In this document: one piece after another, positions 55,625 to 64,000 of the stretch
Layout of the letters: every line of letters starts with the position of its first letter
How positions within the stretch are numbered: position 1 is the stretch's first letter
From: Shewanella sp. SNU WT4
GTDB taxonomy: Bacteria; Pseudomonadota; Gammaproteobacteria; Enterobacterales; Shewanellaceae
DNA length: 64,000 bases
Direction of reading: 5' to 3'
Assembly (NCBI RefSeq): GCF_006494715.1
Contig: NZ_CP041151.1
Coordinates: 3,782,001-3,846,000, forward strand
Program-made: the position numbers and the translations under genes
The notes under the pieces: model-generated
What the model was told of the DNA's origin: nothing
Databases searched by the model: none
What the model saw: only the letters and a program-made list of their open reading frames with translations

Positions 55625-56155
55625 TTATTCCAGTGGAATAACCTTAGCGATATAAGGTAGATTTCGGTATTGCTCAGCGTAATCGATACCATAACCAACA
55701 ATAAACTCATCAGGAATGGTAAAGCCAACGAAATCAACAGGCACATTGACTTCGCGGCGCTCAGGCTTATCTAACAAGGTGCATAAGGCTAGGCTCTTAG
55801 GCTCGCGCAGTAACAGTATTTCGCGGATCTTGTTAAGGGTGTTACCTGAGTCGATTAAGTCTTCAACGATTAATACATCACGACCTTGAATGTCTGACTG
55901 TATGTCTTTGAGGATTTTTACATCACGAGAGCTGGTCATGGCTGAACCATAACTAGAAACCGCCATAAAATCGAGTTCAACGTGTCCCTGAATACGACGG
56001 CATAAATCTGCCATAAACACAGCTGAGCCTTTCAGTAAGCCCACCATTAATAAACGCTCACTGTTGACGTAATGGGCGTTGATTTTCTCGGCCAACTCGT
56101 CCAGCTTAATATTAATCTCTGCGGTTGAGATCATCTCTTCAATGGTGTGTTTCAT
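55625..56155 (-). CDS. hpt: Hypoxanthine phosphoribosyltransferase
   Basis: A 176-residue purine-salvage enzyme converting hypoxanthine (and guanine) with PRPP to IMP (or GMP). The start at 56155 (MKHTIEEM) is chosen by family length (178 in E. coli); an upstream reading would overlap ubiX. The PRPP-binding motif [14 protein letters not shown] (about 96-109) with its two acidic residues, the [10 protein letters not shown] loop and [16 protein letters not shown] near the C-terminus are diagnostic. It begins 7 bp after the ubiX stop, so it is likely the last gene of an mpl-ubiX-hpt operon and has its own terminator. Confidence 0.96.
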   Translation of the reverse strand: MKHTIEEMISTAEINIKLDELAEKINAHYVNSERLLMVGLLKGSAVFMADLCRRIQGHVELDFMAVSSYGSAMTSSRDVKILKDIQSDIQGRDVLIVEDLIDSGNTLNKIREILLLREPKSLALCTLLDKPERREVNVPVDFVGFTIPDEFIVGYGIDYAEQYRNLPYIAKVIPLE

Positions 56156-56162
56156 ATCATTC

Positions 56163-56804
56163 TCAATTGTCGGTGTCAGCCTTAACGCCTGAGTCATAGC
56201 CCCAGCGTTGGCTTAATACATGGTCAACGCCTAAATGATCTAAAATTCGGGCGACCACGAAGTTTACCAGATCTTGAATTGATTTGGGATCATGATAAAA
56301 GCCTGGCGACGCTGGCATGATCACAGCGCCCATTTGGGTAAGCTTAAGCATGTGCTCTAAGTGGATGCTATTAAACGGCATTTCCCGCGGCACTAAGATT
56401 AATTGACCGCGCTCTTTAAGCATGACATCGGCGGCTCTTTCTAATAAATTGTTACTCATACCAGTGGCAATCGCGGCTAATGAGCCAGTAGAGCACGGAC
56501 ACACCACCATTTGCTTAGGGGCGGCGCTGCCGGATGCGGGCGGCGAGAACCATTGATCTTTGCCAAGCACCACCAGATCGCCGCTTTGACAACCTAAGCG
56601 CGCTAAGATTTGCGCCTTAGCTTGCTCAGGATTAGCGCTCAGTTTAAGCCCTTCTTCGGTCGCAAGAACTACGCGCGCAGCCGATGAAATCATCAAAAAC
56701 ACCCGATAATCCGCATCCAGCAAACACTTTAATAAAGTTAAGCCATAAGGGGCGCCCGAGGCGCCAGTCCAGCCAAGGCTAATGCTTTTTACATGGCGTT
56801 CCAT
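56163..56804 (-). CDS. ubiX: Flavin prenyltransferase UbiX
   Basis: A 213-residue flavoprotein making prenylated FMN, the cofactor of the UbiD decarboxylase in ubiquinone synthesis. Motifs are [11 protein letters not shown] (FMN-binding, about 11-21), [14 protein letters not shown] (about 102-115) and [17 protein letters not shown] (about 137-153). Length is close to E. coli UbiX (189), with a slightly longer insertion near [11 protein letters not shown]. Its ATG overlaps the last base of the mpl stop (TAATG), which indicates coupling. Confidence 0.95.
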   Translation of the reverse strand: MERHVKSISLGWTGASGAPYGLTLLKCLLDADYRVFLMISSAARVVLATEEGLKLSANPEQAKAQILARLGCQSGDLVVLGKDQWFSPPASGSAAPKQMVVCPCSTGSLAAIATGMSNNLLERAADVMLKERGQLILVPREMPFNSIHLEHMLKLTQMGAVIMPASPGFYHDPKSIQDLVNFVVARILDHLGVDHVLSQRWGYDSGVKADTDN

Positions 56805-58165
56805 TAAGCCTTCCCTGCCAATTTAGCTAAGATTTTGCCATGTATGCCTTCAAAGCCGCCGTTACTCATGACTAAAATATGCTTAGATGGGGCGCTGCAG
56901 GCGCGTTCCACAATTTCATCCACCTGAGTTAATACTTCAGCATCGATATTGGCAGCCTTCATCGCGGCGAGAATATCCCATTGCACGGCATCTGATTGAT
57001 AGCAATAAACTTTGTCAGCTAACACCAGTGAGCCAGCTAAGGTATCTTTATGAACACCGCTTTTCATAGTGTTAGAGCGCGCTTCTAAAATCACGCTAAT
57101 AGACTCAGAACCCACTTTGGCGCGCAGCGCCGCTAAGGTGGTTGCGATAGCGGTAGGATGATGAGCAAAGTCATCATACACAGTCACACCATTAACCTCG
57201 CCTAACTGCTCAAGGCGACGCTTTGGTGGGACAAATTGCGCTAAGGATTCAATGGCAATAGCAGGAGCAACCCCAACGTGGCGCGCAGCCGCAATCGCCA
57301 TCAGGCCGTTTTCCATATTATGGCGACCAATTAAGCTCCAATTAACAACCCCTTGAAGCTCGCCATCAAGATACACGGCAAACTCATGGCCATCATCACA
57401 CAAGGCTTCTAAATACCAGCCAGCATTGGCCTTATCTAGATTTAAGGTTTCTTGCTCGCTCCAGCAGCCCTGTGCAATCACGTCACGCACGGCATTATTC
57501 GCGCTTGGCCAAATGACCTTGCCTTGGGAAGGAATGGTGCGAATAACATGATTAAATTGGCGCTGAATGGCCGCTAAATCGGCAAAGATATCGGCGTGAT
57601 CAAACTCTAAGTTATTAATAACAAAGGTTCTTGGGTGATAATGCACAAACTTAGAGCGTTTATCGAAAAAGGCGCTGTCATATTCATCGGCTTCCACCAC
57701 AAAAAAGTCGGTAGCGCCTAATCGGGCTGAAACCCCGAAATTTTGCGGCACGCCGCCAATTAAAAAACCAGGTTGATAACCCGCAGCTTCCAGCACCCAC
57801 GCCAGCATACTAGCTGTTGAGGTTTTACCATGGGTGCCAGCCACGGCTAATACCCACTTGTTTGGCAAAATATAATCGGCAAAGAATTGGGGGCCAGAAG
57901 TATAGGTTAAGCCTTTATTGAGCACGGCTTCCACGCAAGGATTGCCTCGGCTCATGGCATTGCCTATCACCACTAAATCTGGCGCCGTATCGAGCTGCGC
58001 TGGATCAAAGCCCTGAATAAGAGTGATCCCTTGTTCTTCCAGCTGAGTGCTCATAGGAGGATAAACATTGGCATCACTACCAGTCACTTGATGACCCATA
58101 GCCCTTGCTAGCAAGGCAATACCGCCCATGAAAGTGCCACAAATACCGAGAATATGAATATGCAT
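56804..58165 (-). CDS. mpl: UDP-N-acetylmuramate:L-alanyl-gamma-D-glutamyl-meso-DAP ligase
   Basis: A 453-residue murein-recycling ligase attaching the recovered tripeptide to UDP-MurNAc. The ATG at 58165 ([15 protein letters not shown]) matches family N-termini; a TTG 27 bp upstream would add nine non-conserved residues. The Mur-ligase ATP site is [11 protein letters not shown] (about 109-119). [17 protein letters not shown] and [10 protein letters not shown] belong to the Mpl/MurC central domain, and [11 protein letters not shown] starts the C-terminal domain. E. coli Mpl has 457 residues. It heads an apparent mpl-ubiX-hpt operon. Confidence 0.95.
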   Translation of the reverse strand: MHIHILGICGTFMGGIALLARAMGHQVTGSDANVYPPMSTQLEEQGITLIQGFDPAQLDTAPDLVVIGNAMSRGNPCVEAVLNKGLTYTSGPQFFADYILPNKWVLAVAGTHGKTSTASMLAWVLEAAGYQPGFLIGGVPQNFGVSARLGATDFFVVEADEYDSAFFDKRSKFVHYHPRTFVINNLEFDHADIFADLAAIQRQFNHVIRTIPSQGKVIWPSANNAVRDVIAQGCWSEQETLNLDKANAGWYLEALCDDGHEFAVYLDGELQGVVNWSLIGRHNMENGLMAIAAARHVGVAPAIAIESLAQFVPPKRRLEQLGEVNGVTVYDDFAHHPTAIATTLAALRAKVGSESISVILEARSNTMKSGVHKDTLAGSLVLADKVYCYQSDAVQWDILAAMKAANIDAEVLTQVDEIVERACSAPSKHILVMSNGGFEGIHGKILAKLAGKA

Positions 58166-58424
58166 ATCGTGCTCATTAGATTGACTTAACAACTATTGTA
58201 CGCAGCATCTATGCCGACACAAACAGCAAATTTACCCAAGACCATATAAATGCCAACTGGCGCGGTGTTTTTTAAAGGACATGTTCGTGGATTTGGCTAG
58301 CTTAATAGCAAGGGGGCCACCATAAAAATCAGCATTAACAATTTATAAGCTCAAAAAGCCTTACGGATTTATCCGATTTAGCTCACAAAAGCATCGCGGC
58401 AGTAAAAACATCTAGACGGCTAAA
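58166..58424. other. Divergent intergenic region, part without identified sites
   Basis: Left part of the 391-bp gap between mpl and the antiporter gene. I see no ORF, strong hairpin or operator; an mpl promoter is presumably present. Confidence 0.5.
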
Positions 58425-58453
58425 TTGACAGAGGCCGTTCATTCACTTATTCT
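58425..58453 (+). promoter_or_regulatory. Putative sigma-70 promoter of the antiporter gene
   Basis: TTGACA (perfect -35), a 17-bp spacer and TATTCT, about 100 bp before the TTG start. Confidence 0.55.
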
Positions 58454-58556
58454 TGCCTTAATTAAGGTCAGAATGTGTTTTGATCTTCCGAATTTGCCAT
58501 CACTGCTGTCCAAGGATGTTCGTGTGTTAGGCCTACAACAATAAGAGAGAAGACCA

Positions 58557-59888
58557 TTGAGCAATCCTGTTATCGCTAAACCTAAATCGGGCTCGATTAT
58601 TGCCCTGTTACCATTAACCGTATTTTTAGCGCTATTTATCGGCGCTGGTTTATATTTCCAAGCCCAAGGCGTGGATTTTGCCTTTTACCAACTGCCAAGC
58701 GTAGTCGCGATTTTACCGGCCATTATCATTGCCGTGTTGTTATCTAAGCAGCGCTTAAATCAAACCATTGAGACCTTTATTGCCGGCATAGGCCACAGCA
58801 ACATTATTGCTATGTGTTTGATTTACTTATTAGCAGGTGCATTTGCATCCGTTGCCAAAGCCACCGGCGGCGTAGATGCTACCGTGGCTTTGGGATTATC
58901 ATTAATTCCATCACAACTGCTGTTACCTGGCTTTTTTGTGATTGCGGCCTTCATTGCTACCGCCATGGGCACCTCAATGGGCACCATCGCAGCCGTAGCG
59001 CCGATTGCTTTAGGCGTAGCGACACAAGCTGGCATCAGCTTGCCATTAATGGCGGGCGCGGTCATGTCAGGCGCTTTATTTGGTGACAACTTATCGATTA
59101 TTTCTGATACCACAATTGCAGCCACTCGTACTCAAGGCTGTGAAATGAAAGATAAATTCCGTGAGAATTTAATCTTCGCCTTGCCAGCATCACTCATCAC
59201 CTTAGTGGTATTTACTCTCTTAGGTCAGGGCCATGTTGAACTAGCAAGCCAACCTATCGATTTTGTTAAAGTTATTCCGTATTTAACTATTCTGATTTTG
59301 GCTGTGGCAGGGCTTAACGTATTTGTGGTGCTGACTATTGGTATTTTACTGGCAGGCGGCACTGGGCTGATTAGCGGTCAATATGACGTGATTACCTTCG
59401 GTAAAGATATCTATGCTGGCTTTACCAACATGCAGGAAATTTTCATCCTATCTATGCTGGTTGGCGGTTTAGCGGCATTAATGCAGCAGCAAGGCGGCCT
59501 GACATTTGTGAGTGCTCAAATTGAAAAGCTGATTGCTCGCTTTTCTAAAGCCCAAGGCGAAGCTTCATGCCGCGCCGCTGAGCTTGGTATGGCCGCGATA
59601 GTTGCAGCCACTAACGCTTGTGTGGCTAACAACACAGTTTCTATCGTAGTCACAGGTGATATAGCTAAAGACTTGGCCGAAAAACACGGGGTATCACCAA
59701 AGCGCGCTGCCAGTGTATTAGATATTTTCGCCTGTATTATTCAAGGTTTACTGCCTTATGGCGCTCAAGCCTTGTTATTGGCGTCTATCTTTGCCATCAG
59801 TCCGCTGGCCGTAGTCACTTACTCTTGGTACGGCATGATCTTAGCGGTAGTAGCGATTGCGATTGTTATCCTCCGTAAGCGCCACTAA
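58557..59888 (+). CDS. NhaC-type Na+/H+ antiporter family protein
   Basis: A 443-residue inner-membrane protein with about 11-12 hydrophobic segments. IIAVLLSKQ, TAMGTSMGTIAAVAPIALG (about 138-156), SGALFGDNLSIISDTTIAATRTQGC (abbreviated; about 170-194) and a C-terminal ACVANNTVSIVVTG block are the motifs of the NhaC/IT superfamily, in which conserved Asp residues of the GDNLS..SDTT segment handle cations. The start is TTG at 58557 with GAGAGAAG upstream; no ATG fits. True substrate could be Na+/H+ or an organic acid exchange (NhaC-like families vary). It is probably monocistronic. Confidence 0.88.
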   Translation: MSNPVIAKPKSGSIIALLPLTVFLALFIGAGLYFQAQGVDFAFYQLPSVVAILPAIIIAVLLSKQRLNQTIETFIAGIGHSNIIAMCLIYLLAGAFASVAKATGGVDATVALGLSLIPSQLLLPGFFVIAAFIATAMGTSMGTIAAVAPIALGVATQAGISLPLMAGAVMSGALFGDNLSIISDTTIAATRTQGCEMKDKFRENLIFALPASLITLVVFTLLGQGHVELASQPIDFVKVIPYLTILILAVAGLNVFVVLTIGILLAGGTGLISGQYDVITFGKDIYAGFTNMQEIFILSMLVGGLAALMQQQGGLTFVSAQIEKLIARFSKAQGEASCRAAELGMAAIVAATNACVANNTVSIVVTGDIAKDLAEKHGVSPKRAASVLDIFACIIQGLLPYGAQALLLASIFAISPLAVVTYSWYGMILAVVAIAIVILRKRH

Positions 59889-59958
59889 TCACGCAAGAGA
59901 AAAGACAGTAAGCCGCGGCTTGCTATACTCAGTGAATACTTGATGAAGGAATAACTCA

Positions 59959-60645
59959 GTGCAGCCGCCGCCTTTTGAACTCGATAGCTTTGACCCATAC
60001 CGACTAGTGTTCCATATGACACTGGTTAGCGTGTTCATCTCAAGCATAGGTATGTCGATCACTACCTTATTGATGTTCCAAAAATTAAGTTTCAGCTTGT
60101 TTACTGTCAATATCGATATCTTGGGTGATTACTTGCAATCACCCTTAGCTATTATCTACAACATCAGCCTGTTACTCACAGGCTGTTGTTTTATTTTAGC
60201 TATGATAAGCCTGATTTTTTTAAGACTGCACGCCTTATGCCAAGCTATCGCTTATGTGGGTATTCTCGCGGGCGTTAGCATCATGCTATTAGGGCTATTT
60301 CCGGTCAATGACACTTTCCCCCACCAAATGGCCATGCTGATTTTTCATATTGCCACAGGGATATTTTTTGGCTTGCTATTAATTTCCCGCAGGTTAGATC
60401 CTAACTGGTGTCATCCCTTTTTATCCATCACCAGCCTTATCGGTTTACTGTGCGTGTTAGCTCTGTCTTTTCATTTTGATCTAAATAAGCTCAGCTTCAT
60501 TCAAATGGACCAACCTTACTTGTGGGTATCTATGGGTAGCCTAACCTGGATCCACGCTATGATGACCATATTCACTGGCCTTGGTTTAGCCTTAGCTGTC
60601 CACAGATTGATGCTGGAAAGGTATAATGTGAATATTAAATTGTGA
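59959..60645 (+). CDS. DUF998-like membrane protein (first of a tandem pair)
   Basis: A 228-residue protein with six predicted membrane helices (about 22-42, 62-84, 92-110, 119-140, 148-168 and 186-212). GVSIMLLGLFPVND...H (about 100-120) resembles the DUF998 pattern of a Gly-rich helix, a Phe-Pro turn and a following His. The start is GTG at 59959 with AAGGA 9 nt upstream. A paralogue follows 57 bp downstream. Function unknown. The two differ strongly in sequence despite the same topology, so the duplication is old. Confidence 0.72.
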   Translation: MQPPPFELDSFDPYRLVFHMTLVSVFISSIGMSITTLLMFQKLSFSLFTVNIDILGDYLQSPLAIIYNISLLLTGCCFILAMISLIFLRLHALCQAIAYVGILAGVSIMLLGLFPVNDTFPHQMAMLIFHIATGIFFGLLLISRRLDPNWCHPFLSITSLIGLLCVLALSFHFDLNKLSFIQMDQPYLWVSMGSLTWIHAMMTIFTGLGLALAVHRLMLERYNVNIKL

Positions 60646-60702
60646 CACACTTCGACTGATATTGTTAATGTCCCGCCGCCTCCTTAGCCTGTAGTAATCA
60701 TT

Positions 60703-61380
60703 TTGCCTGACCACCATCAAGACTATCAATTTTGCGACCTGCACCATTTAATTATTTTGCTAATCTTTGCCAGCGCCATAGTGGCTTGTATTGGCATAGG
60801 TGTCGTGCTGCTAGAGCAGTATTTCACGATAGGGTTCAATGCCTTCCACTTTAGACCCGAGCAACTGGGTAACTATGGCACTTTTAAGTTAGCCTTCATT
60901 TTTAACGGCTCGTTAATTATTGCCAGCACCAGCATGTTTATTGCCATGATAGGACTAATGTCATTGCCTATCGGCGGCCTCACTAAACTAGTCGCTTGGA
61001 TTGGTATTTATTCATCGATTTGTTTATTTATGCTGGGCGTGCTGCCCCTGAATGTCGGCCATTGGCACTTTGTAGCTCACTACAATGCCGTAATTGCCAC
61101 CACGCTACTGGGTTGCACTAGCTTATTGGCGGGGATAATGTATCGCGCCTATTTCAGTAAGTTTTTAATGCTATGTAGCTTTTTATTATTATTTTTTAGC
61201 ATCAGCCATATTAGCCACTTAGATATCAGTGACCCTCAATTATTATCACCCCATGTGCGCCATGATGAGTTCTGCCTCGACCCAGTGTTCGCTTGGTGCT
61301 TAGTCATCACCCATCTATTGTGGGATATCGCCTTAGCGCTTAAAGTGCGCAAACTAGTGCAGCAACACTTTAGCCAGTAA
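60703..61380 (+). CDS. DUF998-like membrane protein (second of a tandem pair)
   Basis: A 225-residue, six-helix membrane protein parallel in layout to its upstream neighbour. GIYSSICLFMLGVLPLNVGHWHFVAH corresponds to the same loop and is given here only in part as LGVLPLN and HFVAH. Cys and His are frequent (HHQDYQFCDLHH at the N-terminus). The start is uncertain: the open frame begins after a TAG at 60685 and offers only ATC, ATT or TTG (60703) near the expected N-terminus, with no clear Shine-Dalgarno, so weak or coupled translation is likely. rluF follows 22 bp later. Function unknown. Confidence 0.68.
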   Translation: MPDHHQDYQFCDLHHLIILLIFASAIVACIGIGVVLLEQYFTIGFNAFHFRPEQLGNYGTFKLAFIFNGSLIIASTSMFIAMIGLMSLPIGGLTKLVAWIGIYSSICLFMLGVLPLNVGHWHFVAHYNAVIATTLLGCTSLLAGIMYRAYFSKFLMLCSFLLLFFSISHISHLDISDPQLLSPHVRHDEFCLDPVFAWCLVITHLLWDIALALKVRKLVQQHFSQ

Positions 61381-61402
61381 CCCCTTTTATGAGAAAGCCA
61401 TC

Positions 61403-62122
61403 ATGCGATTAAGCCAATATATAGCCCTGTGCGGCGAGCATTCGCGCCGCCAAGCCTGCCGCTTAATCGAGGCTGGACGGGTGAGCCTTAATGGCAAGAG
61501 TGCCTGCCATACTGATATCGTTGAATATTGCCATGGCGATGATGTGTTTTTGCAGGTCGAGATTGATGGTAGCCCGATTTGCCCCATAGCCAATTACAGC
61601 TATTGGATTTATCACAAGCCTGTGGGCATTGATTGCCGCTTACTGCCCCATGACCCCAGCAGCATCATTCATCAACTGGATTTACCGACGCGCGTTTATC
61701 CCGCAGGGCGCTTAGATAAGGATTCTCGCGGCTTATTGCTACTGACTAATGATGGCCACTTAACTCAGCACTTACTTCACCCTGACTTTGGTCATTACAA
61801 AGATTATCTAGTGACTGTGACGCCTGCTATCAATCAGGCGTTTATTGATGCTATGGCGCGCGGAGTTAGCTATCAAGAAGTCACCACCTTGCCGTGCGAG
61901 TGCGCGAAACTTAGTGCTAACCAATTTAGCATTCGCCTCACTCAAGGGCTCAATCGCCAGATCCGGCGTATGTGTCAGGCCCTTGGTTTTAAAGTGATAG
62001 ATTTACAGCGAATAGGCATGATGACCCTAAGTTTGGATAGGTTAGATGAAAATAATAAGCGGCCCCTAGAGGCCGCTGAAATCAAGGCGCTTTATCACGC
62101 CTGTGGGCTCAAGCTTACTTAG
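61403..62122 (+). CDS. rluF: RsuA-family 23S rRNA pseudouridine synthase, RluF-like
   Basis: A 239-residue enzyme with an N-terminal S4 RNA-binding domain (RLSQYIALCGEHSRRQACRLI, given in part as RLSQYIALCGEHSRR; about 2-60) and a RsuA-type catalytic domain: PAGRLDKDSRGLLLLTNDG (catalytic Asp at about 105) and QGLNRQIRRMC (about 184-194), the form found in RluF rather than RluB/RsuA. RluF modifies U2604 in 23S rRNA of E. coli. It is shorter than E. coli RluF (290). The last three codons (Leu-Thr-stop) lie in a 17-bp tandem array shared with the convergent S46 gene. RluE or another RsuA-type activity is possible. Confidence 0.82.
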   Translation: MRLSQYIALCGEHSRRQACRLIEAGRVSLNGKSACHTDIVEYCHGDDVFLQVEIDGSPICPIANYSYWIYHKPVGIDCRLLPHDPSSIIHQLDLPTRVYPAGRLDKDSRGLLLLTNDGHLTQHLLHPDFGHYKDYLVTVTPAINQAFIDAMARGVSYQEVTTLPCECAKLSANQFSIRLTQGLNRQIRRMCQALGFKVIDLQRIGMMTLSLDRLDENNKRPLEAAEIKALYHACGLKLT

Positions 62123-62181
62123 CTGTCCCCCTTACTTAACTATCGGCCTTACTTAACTATTGGCCTTACTTAACTATCACC
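62114..62181. repeat. Four-copy 17-bp tandem array spanning two convergent gene ends
   Basis: Units start at 62114, 62131, 62148 and 62165: CTTACTTAGCTGTCCCC, CTTACTTAACTATCGGC, CTTACTTAACTATTGGC and CTTACTTAACTATCACC. The first contains the rluF stop TAG; the last contains the S46 stop on the other strand. Confidence 0.92.
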
Positions 62182-64000
62182 ATTTCATTGAGTAAGTTGT
62201 CAGCATTATCTACATATTGCATCACCCATAACATGTAACGGCTATCGACCTGAATCGAGCGGTTAATGTCATTATTGTAACCCCAGTCGCCTATGATGCT
62301 TTCATAAACGCCATCAAACAGCAGCCCCACTAATTCAGCGCGGCCATTTAAGGTCGGCGAGCCCGAATTACCACCCGTGGTATCTAAGGTCGATAAGAAG
62401 TTAACCGGCACAGAATCAATGGCAGCCATATAGTAATCACCATATTGCTTGTCATTAATCAGCTGTAACTGCTTAGCGGGTGCATCAAATGGCTCAGCGC
62501 CAGTATCTTTTTGCGTAATACCTTCTAAGCGGGTAAAAGGCAGTGCCTGCAAACCATCTTTTGGCAGATAGCCTTTAACGTGGCCGACAGTGACTCTAAG
62601 GCTTGAGTTAGCATCAGCATACACAGGCTTACCTTGCTCACGGTTATAGGCAATGATGGCGTCCATGTATTGCGGCCGCACCTTCATTAAATTGCCGGCT
62701 AATTCTTTCGCCTTAGCTTCTTCTGCCATGTCAGATGCATACAAGGCCACAGCTAAGCGGATAAAACTGTCATTGGACGCTGTAAAGTCATTAACCGATT
62801 TATCTAACCACGCCAACCGCGTTGCTTGATCATTAAGCTCAGTACGGGCATAGAGCTTATCGACGATTTTTGCGAGCTGCTTAGGAGTCGTGCTTTGATT
62901 GATTTTGAAGGCTTTATCAAAGGCAGGGAGTCGCTGATCGGCTGATAACAACTGATAACGGCTCAGCACTTCGAGCATCAAGGCTTTATCCACACTCGCG
63001 GCATAGCGGCGATCAATTCGCTCCATGCCAGACTTAATGCTAACCATATCGCGCTGCTGATACCCAGGCTCACGCTCCGTATCGGTCAGCAGCTTTTCAT
63101 TCGCGAGACGATATAACTTGCGCGCGGTAGGCAGCATAGTGCTTGAGTTCAAATAACTCATGAGCAAGTCGCGGTCTTGATTGTCTTGGCTTTGCTCAAC
63201 TAAACGCTCAAGCTCATTTAAGGTATCGCCATATTGCAAGCTGCGTTCTGGTGATTGCTTAATCCATTGTGCCAATGCCGCTTCTTGAGCTTGGCGCTCG
63301 GCGAGCATGTTAGATTTGCCGTAAAACTCTATCATAGAGCCAAAGTTTTTCGCGTAATTGGCAAGACCTGCCAAAGTACTTTCGTACTTGATTCGCTCAT
63401 CACTGCCCTCAGGCGCGGTGGACTTGATGATATCGATAAAGGTTTCGCGCAGCTCTTTACCACGGGGATAAGCCCAAATAAATTGGTTTTCTACTTCTTG
63501 CGCGGTGCGATAACGGTTAGTGCGGCCAGGATAACCTGCAACCATCACAAAATCGCCGTCACTCACGCCTTTGGCCGAGACTTTAAGGAAGCTTTTAGGC
63601 TCATAAGGCACGTTATCTTGGCTAAAGTCAGCAGGCTTACCGTCTTTGCCCACATAAGCGCGATAAAACGAGAAATCGCCAGTGTGGCGCGGCCACATCC
63701 AGTTATCGATATCGCCGCCATATTTACCGACACTGCCGGCTGGATTATAAGTTAAGCGCACATCACGAATTTCTAACTGCTTAACTAGGTAATACTCTAA
63801 GCCATTGTGAAAGCTATAAACCTGACAACGATAACCGCCGCCTTGCTCGCAATTAGCGACTAACTGCTTTTCTTTCGTTTCAACACCCTTGTAATACTCA
63901 TTGCCTTGCTTAGCGGCAACATCAGCCAAAACCTCTTGAGTCACATTGCTAATGTCTTCAGTGACATAAATACGTGAGCCAGGAGTTGCTGGTAATTCCT
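62166..64000 (-). CDS. S46-family dipeptidyl peptidase (DPP7-type), partial
   Basis: The last 611 codons of an exported serine dipeptidyl peptidase of the DPP7/DPP11 family; the N-terminus with signal peptide and catalytic His lies beyond the window, so the gene is open at 64000. The nucleophile Ser is in TGGNSGSP near the C-terminus. The residue 18 positions after it is Gly (FDG), the position that is Gly in DPP7 and Arg in DPP11, so cleavage after hydrophobic P1 residues is predicted rather than after Asp/Glu. TPGSRIYVTEDIS at the visible start and YPGRTNRYRTAQEV are typical of the family. It ends in VIVK inside a tandem array. Confidence 0.92.
   Translation of the reverse strand, partial: ELPATPGSRIYVTEDISNVTQEVLADVAAKQGNEYYKGVETKEKQLVANCEQGGGYRCQVYSFHNGLEYYLVKQLEIRDVRLTYNPAGSVGKYGGDIDNWMWPRHTGDFSFYRAYVGKDGKPADFSQDNVPYEPKSFLKVSAKGVSDGDFVMVAGYPGRTNRYRTAQEVENQFIWAYPRGKELRETFIDIIKSTAPEGSDERIKYESTLAGLANYAKNFGSMIEFYGKSNMLAERQAQEAALAQWIKQSPERSLQYGDTLNELERLVEQSQDNQDRDLLMSYLNSSTMLPTARKLYRLANEKLLTDTEREPGYQQRDMVSIKSGMERIDRRYAASVDKALMLEVLSRYQLLSADQRLPAFDKAFKINQSTTPKQLAKIVDKLYARTELNDQATRLAWLDKSVNDFTASNDSFIRLAVALYASDMAEEAKAKELAGNLMKVRPQYMDAIIAYNREQGKPVYADANSSLRVTVGHVKGYLPKDGLQALPFTRLEGITQKDTGAEPFDAPAKQLQLINDKQYGDYYMAAIDSVPVNFLSTLDTTGGNSGSPTLNGRAELVGLLFDGVYESIIGDWGYNNDINRSIQVDSRYMLWVMQYVDNADNLLNEMVIVK

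Overview
The window looks like core chromosome of a marine or aquatic gammaproteobacterium close to Shewanella (order Alteromonadales). The best markers are a soluble periplasmic tetraheme flavocytochrome c fumarate reductase (fccA) near fermentative D-lactate dehydrogenase (ldhA), an ArcA regulator, many TonB-dependent receptors and exported peptidases, and a block in the same gene content and order as the E. coli mrcB-hpt region. There are no rRNA or tRNA genes, CRISPR arrays, prophage or insertion sequences. The first gene (lpxL) and the last (an S46 peptidase) are cut by the window ends.

Layout. 1-6.4 kb: lipid A acyltransferase, a SpeE-like protein, a CRP-linked lipoprotein gene, ldhA, fccA and a small membrane protein. 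6.4-17.2 kb: a TonB-dependent receptor divergent from an S9 peptidase, then asnC, rluA, a small membrane protein and a 1319-residue subtilase with a GlyGly-CTERM anchor. 17.4-20.9 kb: lysC behind a clear lysine riboswitch, a DUF3293 gene and arcA. 21.1-26 kb: dipeptidyl peptidase IV, fbp and a DAACS symporter. 26.4-32 kb: a three-gene SMC/MukB-like operon (ATPase, MukE-like, kleisin-like). 32.3-35.6 kb: a DUF3581 gene and a Fur-controlled receptor.

35.8-56.2 kb is the conserved housekeeping block: mrcB, hrpB, a GGDEF-EAL protein, pepB, sfsA, dksA, gluQ, pcnB, folK, panB, panC, a DUF4124 protein and a chemoreceptor, then yadH, yadG and hpt. panD is absent from its E. coli position. 56.2-64 kb holds ubiX, mpl, an NhaC-type antiporter, two tandem DUF998-like membrane proteins, a RluF-like pseudouridine synthase and the S46 peptidase. 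Three themes recur: anaerobic/aerobic switching (ldhA, fccA, arcA), peptide scavenging (two S9, one S8, one M17 and one S46 peptidase) and iron uptake.

The most interesting items are: the SMC-like operon, whose ATPase gene comes first (opposite to mukFEB, mksFEB and jetABC) and which has no JetD nuclease; pcnB, which appears to start at ATT as in E. coli; the lysC leader, with a riboswitch, a duplicated P1 strand and a short coupled ORF whose Shine-Dalgarno lies in a hairpin; and short tandem arrays (13-18 bp) at the 3' ends of genes, one of which supplies the stop codons of both converging genes. Start sites were revised for several genes where a better Shine-Dalgarno, family length or homology favoured an internal codon.
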